In this document: positions 1 to 9,426 of the stretch, piece after piece
How the letters are laid out: every line of letters begins with the position of its first letter
Position numbering within the stretch: the first letter of the stretch is position 1
Assembly: GCF_014695975.1 (NCBI RefSeq)
Contig: NZ_JACJPI010000045.1
Coordinates: forward strand, 1-64,000
Direction of reading: 5' to 3'
Source: Leptolyngbya sp. FACHB-321
GTDB taxonomy: Bacteria > Cyanobacteriota > Cyanobacteriia > Leptolyngbyales > Leptolyngbyaceae
Length of the DNA stretch: 64,000 nt
Translations under genes and position numbers: made by a program
Notes under the pieces: generated by a model
What the model saw: only the letters and a program-made list of their open reading frames with translations
Databases searched by the model: none
What the model was told of the DNA's origin: nothing

Positions 1-29
1 GCAAAAAAGTGCTTCTAGACTAAGCATGA

Positions 30-78
30 GGGCAAACCAGGCATGAGATTTTGCATTTTCAGCCTATCGGGTTTGCCC
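30..78. other. Long stem-loop ahead of the first gene
   Basis: A 9-bp perfect inverted repeat (GGGCAAACC at 30-38, GGTTTGCCC at 70-78) is extended inwards by AGGC at 39-42 pairing with GCCT at 62-65. It lies 40 bases before the start at 119. It could be the terminator of a gene to the left, since a T-rich stretch follows, or a leader structure. The window edge prevents a decision. Confidence 0.4.
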
Positions 79-118
79 CTTTCTTGTCCCAGTTCTTATC
101 CCGAACTCAGGTTAATTT

Positions 119-493
119 ATGTCGCGCAAACGCTTTGTGATTGAGATGGGGATGGGAGTCGATCAGCATGGTCAGGAGCCGACTGTAGCGGCGGCTCGTG
201 CGGTACGAAATGCGATCGCTCACAATGCTCTCCCTGGTATTTGGGAAGTGGCTGGGCTAAGCGATCCTAACCAGATGATTGTCGACGTGCAGGTGGCAGT
301 GCCGTATCCCGATCAGGTGCGTGAAGCAGAGGTGCTGGCAGTGCTACCCTTTGGACGTAAGACGCTCAAGGTAGAAGCAGGCGGTATGGTGGTTCAGGGG
401 CGGGCGATCGCGTCACTGAATGACAAAAACGACGAAATGCTAGTTGCTGTCGCCTCAGTAACGGTATGGATTGAAACGCCGGAGGAACGGTAA
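119..493 (+). CDS. Lin0512 family protein
   Basis: This 124-residue protein matches the Lin0512 family of small conserved bacterial proteins, whose biochemical role is unknown. The N-terminal pattern KRFVIEMGMGVDQHGQ, then TVAAARAVRNAI and a glycine-rich C-terminal half (VVQGRAIAS), are as I remember for the family, and the length is usual. There is no signal peptide or membrane segment, so it should be cytosolic. It stands alone on the plus strand, followed by a purine-rich repeat and then a convergent response regulator. The family call rests on recognition of the motif; the function is not known and none is inferred. Confidence 0.75.
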   Translation: MSRKRFVIEMGMGVDQHGQEPTVAAARAVRNAIAHNALPGIWEVAGLSDPNQMIVDVQVAVPYPDQVREAEVLAVLPFGRKTLKVEAGGMVVQGRAIASLNDKNDEMLVAVASVTVWIETPEER

Positions 494-520
494 AAGGCAG
501 AGGGCAGAAGGCAGAGGAGT
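493..520 (+). repeat. GGCAGAA-type short tandem repeat
   Basis: Overlapping copies of a GGCAGAGG / GGCAGAAG heptamer-like unit follow the stop of the preceding gene. The same motif in reverse orientation occurs at 33078-33103. Such short tandemly repeated repetitive sequences are common between cyanobacterial genes. Confidence 0.6.
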
Positions 521-546
521 GGGAAAACAAAGCGAAACTCAAACTT

Positions 547-984
547 TTAGCCTTCATTTTTTAAGCGATCGCTGCCTGTGCAAAGGCGATCAATCAGTTC
601 CAGCAATGACTTGTAATTGGTAATGGGTTTGGCGCAGAGTGCATCGGCTTGCGATCGCTCCAGCAAGGTCTGACGCTCATCCATCATGGCGTAGGCAGTG
701 ACTAAAATAATCGGTAGATGGGCAGTGAGGGGATGGTTTTTCAGGACGTGTGCCAAGTCAGCACCGCTGACAGCCTGCCCTTCCCACTCGGCTCCGGGTA
801 AATTGACATCCATCAGCACGATATCAACGGGCTGCGATTGACAGCGCAAAACGATATCGGCTGGATCATCGCTAATGGTGACTTGATGTCCCCCCAATCG
901 CTGGATCAATTTGGCAGTTCCTTTTGCCAGCAGGACATCATCGTCAACCAGAAGCACGTTCCAACTAGACATCGCTTTTCCCAT
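547..984 (-). CDS. Single-domain response regulator (receiver)
   Basis: A stand-alone receiver domain of 145 residues. It shows the acidic cluster LLVDDD near residues 11-16, a probable phosphoacceptor Asp59 in IVLMDVNLPG, and the conserved lysine in CAKPI near residue 118. No output domain follows, so it probably passes the signal on by protein contact. It lies about 220 bases downstream of, and on the same strand as, a bilin-type GAF histidine kinase, its likely partner. The ATG at 984 and an ATG four codons later (972, giving MSSWNVLLVDDD) are both possible starts; neither has a clear ribosome site. A stretch of about 15 residues between beta-3 and alpha-4 (EWEGQAVSGADL) is slightly longer than average. 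Confidence 0.88.
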   Translation of the reverse strand: MGKAMSSWNVLLVDDDVLLAKGTAKLIQRLGGHQVTISDDPADIVLRCQSQPVDIVLMDVNLPGAEWEGQAVSGADLAHVLKNHPLTAHLPIILVTAYAMMDERQTLLERSQADALCAKPITNYKSLLELIDRLCTGSDRLKNEG

Positions 985-1207
985 TGTTTGGCTATAGTCA
1001 GTAGCCGTACATCATTCAAGACATTCTCTGTAGCCTACCTTGCTAAGGACGACAGCTAGAGGGTGCATAAAATACTTTACGCCCAGCGCCCTGTCCACCT
1101 TGTCTGACCGTCAGCCGTCAGCCATGAAAGAGATTTTCATTCAAGCCTTTTGGTGTTCCCTCCTGTCATACCGAGCGACAAATTGCTGTGCCAACGGTTT
1201 AGCTTGG

Positions 1208-3340
1208 TTAAAGCGGGCGATCGGGCAACGTAAAGGTAATCGTTGTACCCTTTCCTTTCCCAGGACTATGGAGCCAAATCTGCCCGTTTAGCAACTCCAC
1301 CAAGCGCTTGCAAATCGTTAGACCCAAGCCAGTGCCACCATAGCGCCGTTTAATCGAGCCATCTGCCTGCACAAAGGGTTCAAACAGTGAGTTAGCATCT
1401 TCACGATCGATGCCAATGCCCGTATCGGTAACAGCAAACTCAATCACTGACTGCGGTGACTGGTTTATCGTTTGGATGCATCGTTTCACACAAAGACGCA
1501 CCTCGCCTGCATTGGTAAACTTAAACGCATTTGCCAGCAGATTTGTCAAAACCTGCCTTAATTTGACCAGATCGGCTCGAACATACTCAACCTGACAATC
1601 AATCAGCAGTGGAATACCTTTTTGGCGGCTCTCTGGTTTGAAAAGACGTTCTTGGTGCTGTAAAAGCTCTCGCAGATTGACAGTTTCCCACTGGATATAC
1701 ATTCTCCCTGCTTCAATCTTTGCAATATCAAGAATGTCATTAATGATATCAACTAAATTTTCTGCCGAATGGTAAGCAACATTGATATATTCTTGCAGTT
1801 CTTCTTCGTTGTCATACAAGCCTTCTTTAAGTAGCTCAAGATAGTTCAGCGTGGAGGCAAGGGGAGTGCGTAGCTCATGACTGGTGGAGGAAAGAAAATC
1901 TGACTTGAGGCGGCTGGCTTCTTCTGCTGATGTGCGTGCGACGTTGAGTTCACGGTTTCGCATTTCTACGAGGATGCGCTGCTCTCGCTCACAACGGTAG
2001 AGCCGATTTTGCATGATTGCCATGGCTAAATGAGTGCCCAGCGATCGCACCAGTTCGATTTCGCCCGTTGCCCATGGTTGCGCTTGGTGCTGCTTGAGTT
2101 CTTGCCAAACTTCAAACGATTCTCGTACTCGTTGGTTGCGTTCATCCGAGTCAAATCTGCCAGCCCAGAGAATATTGGTATCTATTTCATTGCGAAAGAG
2201 GGTTAAGCATCCCAGTGGCAACTCGCCATAGCGCAGCGGCATGACTAAGAGACCACGAATCTGTGTCTCACTAAAAGCAGGCAAAACTGTTTCTAATAAA
2301 GGCTCCTGGTAGATGTCGGTTACTGCCTGCGGCTGATCGTCACCGGAGTTTTTTACAGCCATCCAATCCTGGTTGTGATTAGTTAAACTTAGCTCTGTCG
2401 GTTCAGCAGCAAGGCGTTCTACTTGCTGGTTCGGTTGTGTGTCAGAGACCAAGAGTTGCTGCCAGAAGGGTGTCGTCTCTAACAGTTGTTCGCAATTGGC
2501 GCTCTCTGGCTGTGGTCCTGTTATATAAAGCTGGGAGATTGCATCCGCCTCATTGGCTGCTACATAAAGGCGACCCGCTACACACCCATTGACTTTAACA
2601 GCCTGCTCTAAAACAAGCTGTAGCACTTCGTAGCTTGGCATGGGCGAGTGCAGCAGGGTGGAAATTTGGTTGATGACGGCTTCGCGGCTGGCTTTAGCAC
2701 GAGTGTTGGTCAACAGTTGAGATTGCGCGATCGCGATCGAAACATGATCTGCCACCAGTTGCACAGTCTGGAGCCGTTTTTCGGAGAAGCGCTTTGGGGT
2801 TGCATGATGTGACACTAGCAGCCCCCAAAGATCCTGACGGTGAAAAATTGGGATTACCAGTGATGACTGCACGCCCATTGCCGTCAGGTACTCGACGTGG
2901 CAGGGATCAACCGGACGAGACAGAATATCTTCGAGCGGAAAGTTGTGGACATCATCCACTGTAAGATCGCCCGTTGTACGTGGTTGCTCTAAACGGCTAA
3001 GTGTAATGCGCTGCGACGGAATATCAATAATGGAACGCTGCCGTGCCTTGATAAACAGCTCGCGTGCGTGGGGCGGAATGTCACCCGCTGGAAAGTGCAA
3101 GCCTAGCAGAGAGGGTAAGCGGTCTGGTCGCGTTGCTTCGGCAATAACTTGACCTGTTCCGTCAGCCTGAAACCGATAGATCTTGACGCGATCGGTGCCC
3201 AAGAACGACTGCACTTCCGCCACTGTCGCCGCGAGAATCTCTTGCAACTCCAACGTTTGCCGAATGCGATTCGTCATTCGGTTTAGCAAATTGCCTTGAG
3301 TTAAGCCATGAGCCACTACCGCTTGTCTACGCTCAACCAT
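1208..3340 (-). CDS. Phytochrome-like GAF sensor histidine kinase
   Basis: A soluble two-component kinase of 710 residues. A first GAF domain (about residues 23-208) has the phytochrome-type stretch FPAGDIPPHAREL and a Cys-His pair in DPCHVEYL (Cys147), where phytochromes and cyanobacteriochromes bind their bilin. A second GAF-like region (about 225-450), a short coiled coil, a HisKA domain with SSTSHELRTPL (His488) and a HATPase with NLLANAFKF and GGTGLGL follow. There is no N-terminal PAS and no recognisable PHY domain, so it resembles cyanobacteriochrome-type rather than Cph1-type sensors. Light sensing is inferred, not shown. A receiver gene lies just downstream. I chose the ATG at 3340; an in-frame GTG at 3412 would add 24 residues without a ribosome site. 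Confidence 0.85.
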   Translation of the reverse strand: MVERRQAVVAHGLTQGNLLNRMTNRIRQTLELQEILAATVAEVQSFLGTDRVKIYRFQADGTGQVIAEATRPDRLPSLLGLHFPAGDIPPHARELFIKARQRSIIDIPSQRITLSRLEQPRTTGDLTVDDVHNFPLEDILSRPVDPCHVEYLTAMGVQSSLVIPIFHRQDLWGLLVSHHATPKRFSEKRLQTVQLVADHVSIAIAQSQLLTNTRAKASREAVINQISTLLHSPMPSYEVLQLVLEQAVKVNGCVAGRLYVAANEADAISQLYITGPQPESANCEQLLETTPFWQQLLVSDTQPNQQVERLAAEPTELSLTNHNQDWMAVKNSGDDQPQAVTDIYQEPLLETVLPAFSETQIRGLLVMPLRYGELPLGCLTLFRNEIDTNILWAGRFDSDERNQRVRESFEVWQELKQHQAQPWATGEIELVRSLGTHLAMAIMQNRLYRCEREQRILVEMRNRELNVARTSAEEASRLKSDFLSSTSHELRTPLASTLNYLELLKEGLYDNEEELQEYINVAYHSAENLVDIINDILDIAKIEAGRMYIQWETVNLRELLQHQERLFKPESRQKGIPLLIDCQVEYVRADLVKLRQVLTNLLANAFKFTNAGEVRLCVKRCIQTINQSPQSVIEFAVTDTGIGIDREDANSLFEPFVQADGSIKRRYGGTGLGLTICKRLVELLNGQIWLHSPGKGKGTTITFTLPDRPL

Positions 3341-3602
3341 AAACTTTTTTAAGAAAGACTTACTAGAAGCGCGTTGTATACATACGAACGGATGCAACTT
3401 AAGACAGTCCACACGCGCTTACAGGGGCTGCCTTCATTGGCTGTTGCTTATATAAAGACTGTTGCTCAGAAAAATCCGTGAAATAACGGAATGATTGCGA
3501 TCGCCACCTTTAGCTTATGGAGAAAACAACGATTTCAGCGACGCGAAATCTACTGAATCTTCAGCTTAATCTCTTTAGCTTAGTCCGGGTGGTCAGTAGC
3601 AA

Positions 3603-4499
3603 TTACCGCAGTAGCACGCCCCAAGTGCCTGTACCGACAACGCCATCAGGAGCAAGTTTAAAGCGACGTTGTGCAGCTTTTACGGCTGCTAACGTTTCGG
3701 CACCAAAGACCCCATCGGCAGTGCCTTTGAAAACACCTAACGATCGTAGTCGTTCCTGTAGCGCAACGACTGCTGAACCCTTCATGCCTTGTCTCAAAAT
3801 CGGCAACGCAACAGTCTCAGGGGTAGCTGTACTAGGAGTGGCTGTATTTGCCGCTGCTGGGCGTGTTCCAGCAGGTTTGTTGGGCTTGGGTGCTGGGGTG
3901 CCAGATGCAGGGTTTGCAGCGGGTCGAGGGCTGGCAGCAGGTGTCGCCTTAGCGGGTGCAGGGCTAACTCCCGAAGGCGTTGGGAAGGAGGCTGCTCCGC
4001 TGGTTGCTGGCAATGGCGAGACGTTAGCGGCAGTTGGAGTTGGGGCAATACGGGCAGCACCTGCTGTCTCCACTGCGTCTGGAAAGAGCCGATTCCATGT
4101 TGCTGACCCCGTAATACCATCTGCATTTAAGCCAGCGGCTTGCTGAAACTGAGAAACAGCCGAAACAGTACTCTGCCCATAGACTCCATCGACTGTGCCA
4201 CTGTAATAGCCCAACAGTTTCAGGGCTGCTTGCAGCTCGGTCACTTCAGAGCCACGGCTACCAGGTTTCAAGGTCGAACGCAGCAGTGTGGTTCCAGACA
4301 CTTCAGGCGTGGTGGCACCTGTTGTTTGGCTTATAGTTGTTTGACTTGAGGTTAGCTGGCTTAACGCAGTTGCTGACGTAAGGGAAACCAGGGCAACGGT
4401 TAGCCAGCTCATGCTAAGCAGGCTTAACGTCACTCGACGTACCAGCCAAAAATTAATTGTTTGAGTCTTAGCTGCATACGCTCTTACATCACTACCCAT
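3603..4499 (-). CDS. Secreted or anchored peptidoglycan-binding protein
   Basis: A 298-residue protein with an N-terminal hydrophobic stretch (about residues 22-48) that looks like a signal or anchor sequence. It has two PG_binding_1 repeats, one at about 72-140 (GSRGSEVTELQAALKLLGYY...GVYGQSTVSA) and one at the C terminus at about 232-298 (GMKGSAVVALQERLRSLGVF...GVFGAETLAAVKAAQ). A Pro/Ala-rich linker of about 90 residues joins them. Each repeat carries the usual LQ.L..LG pattern and the D-G-V/I-G-x-T turn. There is no catalytic domain, so the protein probably binds the cell wall rather than cutting it. It stands alone, with 301 gene-free bases upstream. Confidence 0.82.
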   Translation of the reverse strand: MGSDVRAYAAKTQTINFWLVRRVTLSLLSMSWLTVALVSLTSATALSQLTSSQTTISQTTGATTPEVSGTTLLRSTLKPGSRGSEVTELQAALKLLGYYSGTVDGVYGQSTVSAVSQFQQAAGLNADGITGSATWNRLFPDAVETAGAARIAPTPTAANVSPLPATSGAASFPTPSGVSPAPAKATPAASPRPAANPASGTPAPKPNKPAGTRPAAANTATPSTATPETVALPILRQGMKGSAVVALQERLRSLGVFKGTADGVFGAETLAAVKAAQRRFKLAPDGVVGTGTWGVLLR

Positions 4500-4800
4500 T
4501 ACTGGAGTCCTTTATATAGCAGTTAAGTCGATCGCGGTTTGGTAAGAAGCCACAGAAGCCACGCCTAGTGAAAGACAGCCTCTACCGTCCTTCTAGAAAA
4601 CAGAGGCGGCGACAGTCAGACGTTACACAAAGTAATTTTTCATATCCAGGTATTTCAAAAGAAGACGCTAATCGTAGCGGTTTCATTCCAGTAAATTAAC
4701 CCTAGAGCTACTATAGGTGAGACAGGATTAATGCAACGAGAAAATTTCTTAAATCTCTTTACTGATTTGATGAACACGTGACAGGAGCGATCGACGATCG
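4500..4800. other. Gene-free divergent promoter region
   Basis: This 301-base interval separates two divergent genes and should hold both promoters. I see no open frame with coding character. A 9-base direct repeat (AGAAGCCAC twice, near 4544-4561) and overlapping cgatcg palindromes directly before 4801 are the only structure noticed. Confidence 0.5.
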
Positions 4801-5829
4801 ATGCGCTATTCACTATTAAGCCGCTTTCAGGGTACTTTTTGGGCAGCGGCGTTGGGGCATGAGTTGGGAGCGTACAGTCGATCGCGGCAAGCTATCGCCA
4901 AAAACAGAACAGATGGCTCAGAGGTGGCACGGCTGGCTGCTAACCTTACTAACTGGCATCCTGGTCTTGGGCGAGAAAGTGCTTCATCCAATCAGCCATC
5001 GTTAGGCGGCAGGATAGCAATTCATTGCGCCCGTTCCCTGGTTAATCCTGGCGGTTGGCATGAGCATGCGCTGGCAGCGATCGGCAAAGAGTTTGCCATT
5101 AGTGCACCTGAAACGGGTGTTGCAACGGGAATTCGATCGGGTGTGCTGCCTGAAACGATCGCGGCAGAATTGGCGATCGCCACACTCCCCATTGCCCTAT
5201 TCTTTCATGATGACCAAAACAGACAGCAACAACGCCTGCTACAAACGGTTAAGCTTTGGCGTTGCTTACCAGACGTAGAGGCTGGGCTGCTGGCAGTTGG
5301 GTATGCGATCGCACAAGCGCTGCAAGACTGTCTGGAACCACAAACGCTGCTGCCTCAAATCATTACTTACCTTAAACAGAGTACTGTCAGCCAATCTACT
5401 TCCTTACCAGAGTTAATAGGCACACTGGAACAAACTCAAACCCTTGTGAAACAGAGTGCTGGGCTCTACACTGCGATCAATCAAATACAGGTGAGGCAGC
5501 AGACAGGTAACGAGGCGATCGCACTTGCCTTTTACTGCTTTCTCAGCACGCCTTGCGATCTGCGGTTAGCGCTTCTACGAGCGGCACGTTGCGGCGAAGC
5601 TGCTCCAGTGATAGCTGCGTTAACAGGTGCCCTCGGGGGAGCTTATCAGGGTAGCGGCGGACTACCGTTGGTATGGCTGGCTACCGACTCTCAGTTGTGG
5701 GGCATAACAAATACAGCGCTGCACGAATTAGCAGCCCATTTGTTTGCTGCTTGGTCAGGTGTTTACGCTCCAGTAGGGCGAATGGCTGTCGCTGCGATCG
5801 CTGCTCCTGGTGTCATTCGTCCTCGTTAG
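4801..5829 (+). CDS. ADP-ribosylglycohydrolase-like protein, probably lacking catalytic residues
   Basis: The 342-residue protein has the overall pattern of the ADP-ribosylglycohydrolase fold. It opens with RFQGTFWAAALGHELGAY, matching the family's G-x-x-x-G-A-A-x-G-D-x-x-G start. An all-helical middle follows, and the C-terminal GALGGAYQGSGGLP matches the usual GAIAGAYYG.. helix. The metal-binding Asp of the first motif is replaced by His (ALGHELG), and I find no DDT-type motif in the N-terminal half, so hydrolase activity is doubtful. The SD-like AGGAG at 4783 is rather far (13 bases) from the ATG. The gene is followed on the same strand by a PgpH-type phosphohydrolase 227 bases away. The fold is recognised with moderate confidence; no substrate is inferred. 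Confidence 0.6.
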   Translation: MRYSLLSRFQGTFWAAALGHELGAYSRSRQAIAKNRTDGSEVARLAANLTNWHPGLGRESASSNQPSLGGRIAIHCARSLVNPGGWHEHALAAIGKEFAISAPETGVATGIRSGVLPETIAAELAIATLPIALFFHDDQNRQQQRLLQTVKLWRCLPDVEAGLLAVGYAIAQALQDCLEPQTLLPQIITYLKQSTVSQSTSLPELIGTLEQTQTLVKQSAGLYTAINQIQVRQQTGNEAIALAFYCFLSTPCDLRLALLRAARCGEAAPVIAALTGALGGAYQGSGGLPLVWLATDSQLWGITNTALHELAAHLFAAWSGVYAPVGRMAVAAIAAPGVIRPR

Positions 5830-6056
5830 AAGGGCAATCATGGGTAAGTTCTTTGTTGGTGGGTAAAGCGGTAAAGGGATGAAGGGATAGCTTGCTTTCT
5901 GAAGGAGCAGTCGATCGCACCTCTCAGGTCAAGCTCACAACGCAAATCGAAAGGTGCAACGACTTTCTATAATGAAAGGGCTATGCTAACTGTTCTCGTT
6001 CAGTCCCGTGATCCATTCAGGAGTCGCTGCCATCAACGGGGCGATGGTGTGCTGTT

Positions 6057-8582
6057 ATGAAACTGCTTCAGCGACTGACGCAGCCGTTAGAGACTCAGGG
6101 GCTTCGTGCAAGGCAGCTGTGGACGAAATGGGAAACGCAGCTACATCAAATTACTGACCAGCATTTAAGGCAGCATTCACTTTTGCCCGTGGCGCGATCG
6201 ACCCACCCATCGTCAGGGCAGTCAAACGGTTCGTCTGGGCAACCAAATAGGCACGTGATCAGGAACGTTTCTTCTGGTACCGCATCTCGCTCTTCATTGC
6301 TGGTAGCTGCAACAGTTCTTGTTATTACTAGCGCGATCGGTCATAGGTTCTATAACGCGCCGAAGCTTGATGTTGGTAAAGCGGCACCCCAAACCATTGT
6401 TGCTCCTGCCTCAGCCACGGTTGAAGATGCCAAAGCAACAGAGGAAAAGCGCAAGGTCGCTCGTAGAGAAGCAACGTCTGTGTTGATGTTGGATCAAGCC
6501 ATCAATCAAAAGATTGAGCAAGCAATTCAGCAGCAGCTTAACCAGGCAAATGAACTAAGACAACTAGCAGGGGGCTTTCCCTTCGCTAAAACCGCAACGC
6601 TGTCTAACTCTGTGCAAACCTACCTACGAAAAGCATCGGCACAGGACTGGTCTGAGGTTGCTATGGCTGTAAACCAGGCAACTCGCTTAGGGAAGCGAGC
6701 CTCACAAGAACCAAAGCCGACGGCACTAGACGCAAATCAGCAGAAAGCGTTTGCCGAACTGCGATCGCATCGCCGCGCCGTATCTGCTGCTGACTACATC
6801 GCTTTGGTGGACACAATTAATGAGGCGCGATCGCAATATCAGGCTGCGCTTAAATCACTGCCTAAATTAGTGCTTCCAGAAACAACACCTGTTTTTGATG
6901 CCTCGCTGCTTGATCTGAGCAACTCAGAATGGCGGCGGCTGCAAACCCGCCTTCTGCAGGCGGTTGATCGTATTTTGGCTCAAGGCATCCCTTCAGGGCT
7001 ACCGCAGCCTCTTTTGGCTGAAGCAGTAAGACTTCAGGTGACGGACTGGGTGCCAACAGGGACAGAGACGATCGCCACAAACCTTTTGCTAGCATCGCTC
7101 CAGCCTAACCTGGTACATGATGAAACCCAAACTCGCCTAAGCGCCGAACGAGCCGCACAGGATGTGAAGCCAGAGATAGTGACAATCAAGCAGGGTGAGG
7201 CGATCGTCTATGCGGGTGAAAGTATTACAACGGCTGATTTTGCCTTGCTCGATCACTTCAAGCTCAGTCGTCGCGGTGTCGATTGGGTGGGACTAATTGG
7301 TTTTGGTGTTGTAGTCGGCGGTGCTGTTGGCATCTATTGGTTAGTTGAGCGTCGGTTTCATCCAGGGATGCGTCGTCGCGATCGCACCTTGATTGTGCTG
7401 CTCACGCTGAGTACGCCGTTGCTGGTGGCACTCAATGTCCCTTCAACGAATCTTTCGGCGATCGGTTTGTTAGTAGGTAGCTTCTATGGCTCACCTCTGG
7501 GCATTGCTGTTGCTGCGCTCTTGGCATTTTGTCTGCCGTTGGGCACTGTACTGCCCTGGAGCCACCTACTTTCGAGTGCAGCAGGCGGCATCCTATGTGG
7601 GTATATGGCAGGGCGGCTGCGATCGCGCGAAGAACTGGCTTTGCTAGGTGCGGCTGTTGGTGTCCTTCAAGGTGCTCTTTATCTCGCACTTAATGTTGTC
7701 TCAGGTGTAGGCATTTATACTCTCTTGGGTGCCACGGTAATTCATGGGCTGATTGGGCTTGCTTGGAGTATTGTCGCGATCGGGGTGAGTCCTTATCTAG
7801 AACAACTGTTTGATCTGGTCACCACCATTCGCTTGGTCGAACTGTCAAACCCCAATCGTCCCCTGCTTAAAAAACTCGCTGCCAAAACTCCTGGCACCTT
7901 TCAGCACACGCTGTTTGTCGCAACTCTGGCAGAAGCTGCCGCACGAGCACTGGGCTGCAATGTTGAGCTAGTGCGGACAGGTACGCTGTATCACGACATT
8001 GGTAAAATGCACGATCCGCTAGGCTTTATTGAAAACCAGATGGGCGGACCTAACAAACACGATTTAATCGACAATCCCTGGAAAAGTGCCGCAATTATCA
8101 AAAAGCACGTTACCGAAGGCATTGTGATGGCGCGGAAGTATCGCTTGCCCAAAGCCGTGCAGTCCTTTATCCCTGAACATCAAGGCACGATGCTGATTGC
8201 TTACTTCTACCATCAGGCGCAGCAGCGATCGCAGGAAGCAGTCGCACAAGGCAAACCTGCCCCAACTGTAAACGATGCTGATTTTCAATACGATGGACCT
8301 GCCCCTCGATCACGTGAGACAGGCGTTGTCATGCTGGCAGATTCGTGCGAAGCGGCGCTGCGATCGCTCAAAGATGCCACACCTAAAGAAGCGCTTGCCA
8401 TGATCAACAAAATTCTTCGTGCGCGCTGGCAAGATCAACAACTAGCTAACTCCGGTCTGACCCGCGAGGATATGTCCAAAATTGCCACTGTCTTCGTGGA
8501 AGTCTGGCAGCAGTCTAACCATCAACGCATTGCTTATCCATCCAAGCCCATTAACATCCAGCCGTCAGCTAGTAAGGTTTAG
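6057..8582 (+). CDS. PgpH-type 7TM HD-domain phosphohydrolase (probable c-di-AMP phosphodiesterase)
   Basis: An 841-residue membrane protein with the layout of the PgpH family: one N-terminal transmembrane helix (about residues 80-102), a long extracytoplasmic 7TMR-HD region (about 105-410), seven membrane helices (about 415-590) and a cytosolic HD domain (about 600-800). The metal motif is clear in TLYHDIGKMHDPLGF (His646-Asp647), and FQHTLFVATLAEAAA, FIPEHQGT and MLADSCEAA supply the other HD-family metal and core positions. Known PgpH proteins degrade cyclic di-AMP, which sets potassium and osmotic balance; that activity here is inferred from the family. The hydrophilic N-terminal 75 residues are longer than usual. 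No clear ribosome site precedes the ATG. Confidence 0.88.
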   Translation: MKLLQRLTQPLETQGLRARQLWTKWETQLHQITDQHLRQHSLLPVARSTHPSSGQSNGSSGQPNRHVIRNVSSGTASRSSLLVAATVLVITSAIGHRFYNAPKLDVGKAAPQTIVAPASATVEDAKATEEKRKVARREATSVLMLDQAINQKIEQAIQQQLNQANELRQLAGGFPFAKTATLSNSVQTYLRKASAQDWSEVAMAVNQATRLGKRASQEPKPTALDANQQKAFAELRSHRRAVSAADYIALVDTINEARSQYQAALKSLPKLVLPETTPVFDASLLDLSNSEWRRLQTRLLQAVDRILAQGIPSGLPQPLLAEAVRLQVTDWVPTGTETIATNLLLASLQPNLVHDETQTRLSAERAAQDVKPEIVTIKQGEAIVYAGESITTADFALLDHFKLSRRGVDWVGLIGFGVVVGGAVGIYWLVERRFHPGMRRRDRTLIVLLTLSTPLLVALNVPSTNLSAIGLLVGSFYGSPLGIAVAALLAFCLPLGTVLPWSHLLSSAAGGILCGYMAGRLRSREELALLGAAVGVLQGALYLALNVVSGVGIYTLLGATVIHGLIGLAWSIVAIGVSPYLEQLFDLVTTIRLVELSNPNRPLLKKLAAKTPGTFQHTLFVATLAEAAARALGCNVELVRTGTLYHDIGKMHDPLGFIENQMGGPNKHDLIDNPWKSAAIIKKHVTEGIVMARKYRLPKAVQSFIPEHQGTMLIAYFYHQAQQRSQEAVAQGKPAPTVNDADFQYDGPAPRSRETGVVMLADSCEAALRSLKDATPKEALAMINKILRARWQDQQLANSGLTREDMSKIATVFVEVWQQSNHQRIAYPSKPINIQPSASKV

Positions 8583-8584
8583 GC

Positions 8585-9418
8585 TCACCCTTTGACACCA
8601 CTACCGGATTCAGTGGGGACAATGTAGCGCTGCATAACGACAAAGAACAGCAGAATGGGCGCGATCGAAATAACAGAACCGGCTGCAATCAAGCGCCAGT
8701 CAAGCGAGAAGGTGCCTGCCAGTGTTGCTACCCCAAGCGGCAGCGTGTAGTATTCCGGTCGATCGAGCACGATCAATGGCCACAAAAAGTCGCTCCACGA
8801 GCCAATGAAAACAAAGATTGCCAGCGTCACCAGCGCCGGACGAATGGCGGGAATCATCACATACCACCAGATCCCGAGTTCTGAGCAGCCATCCATGCGA
8901 CCCGCTTCCTCCAATTCTTTCGGGACACCTTGAAATGCCTGCCGCAGCAGGAAGATACCAAAAGCAGACGCGATCGCAGGAAAAATCACACCCAGATAGG
9001 TATTTCGTAACCCCAACTGCACCGCCAACACATACAGCGGAATCATTACAATCTGAAAGGGAATCATGATCGTGGTGACAATCAGCGTGAAGAAAACTTC
9101 GCGTCCCCGAAAGTTAAGCCTTGCCAGCGGATAAGCCGCCAGCGCACAGAAGAGCAGGTTTAAGCCGACGGTCAGCACTGCCACGAGCATACTGTTAAAC
9201 AAGTAGCGCCCAAAAGGATTGGCATTCCAGACGGTGACAAAGTTTTGGAAGGTGGGCTGGCTAGGGAATAACTGCGGCGGAAACTGAAAAATATCTTCAG
9301 TGGGGGACTTAAGCGACGTGCTGATGAGCCATACCAGCGGGATGAGCATCACGATCGCGATCGCACCCAACAGCCCATAAAGCCAGACGTGTTGCCACCG
9401 TGAGCGCTGTTGCGTCAT
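8585..9418 (-). CDS. Carbohydrate-type ABC transporter permease (MalG/GgtD family)
   Basis: A 277-residue inner-membrane permease with six predicted helices. Its EAA loop, EELEEAGRMDGCSELGIWWYVMIPAIRPAL, is near residues 160-190, where the ATPase docks. The N-terminal pattern PLVWLISTSLKS and the length are typical of the second permease (MalG-like) of sugar or polyol importers. No partner permease, binding protein or ATPase is adjacent, so it probably works with subunits encoded elsewhere. It starts 8 bases after the stop of a methyltransferase gene on the same strand, suggesting joint transcription. It converges with the HD phosphohydrolase, whose stop is 2 bases from its own. Confidence 0.88.
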   Translation of the reverse strand: MTQQRSRWQHVWLYGLLGAIAIVMLIPLVWLISTSLKSPTEDIFQFPPQLFPSQPTFQNFVTVWNANPFGRYLFNSMLVAVLTVGLNLLFCALAAYPLARLNFRGREVFFTLIVTTIMIPFQIVMIPLYVLAVQLGLRNTYLGVIFPAIASAFGIFLLRQAFQGVPKELEEAGRMDGCSELGIWWYVMIPAIRPALVTLAIFVFIGSWSDFLWPLIVLDRPEYYTLPLGVATLAGTFSLDWRLIAAGSVISIAPILLFFVVMQRYIVPTESGSGVKG

Positions 9419-9426
9419 ATCACTTC

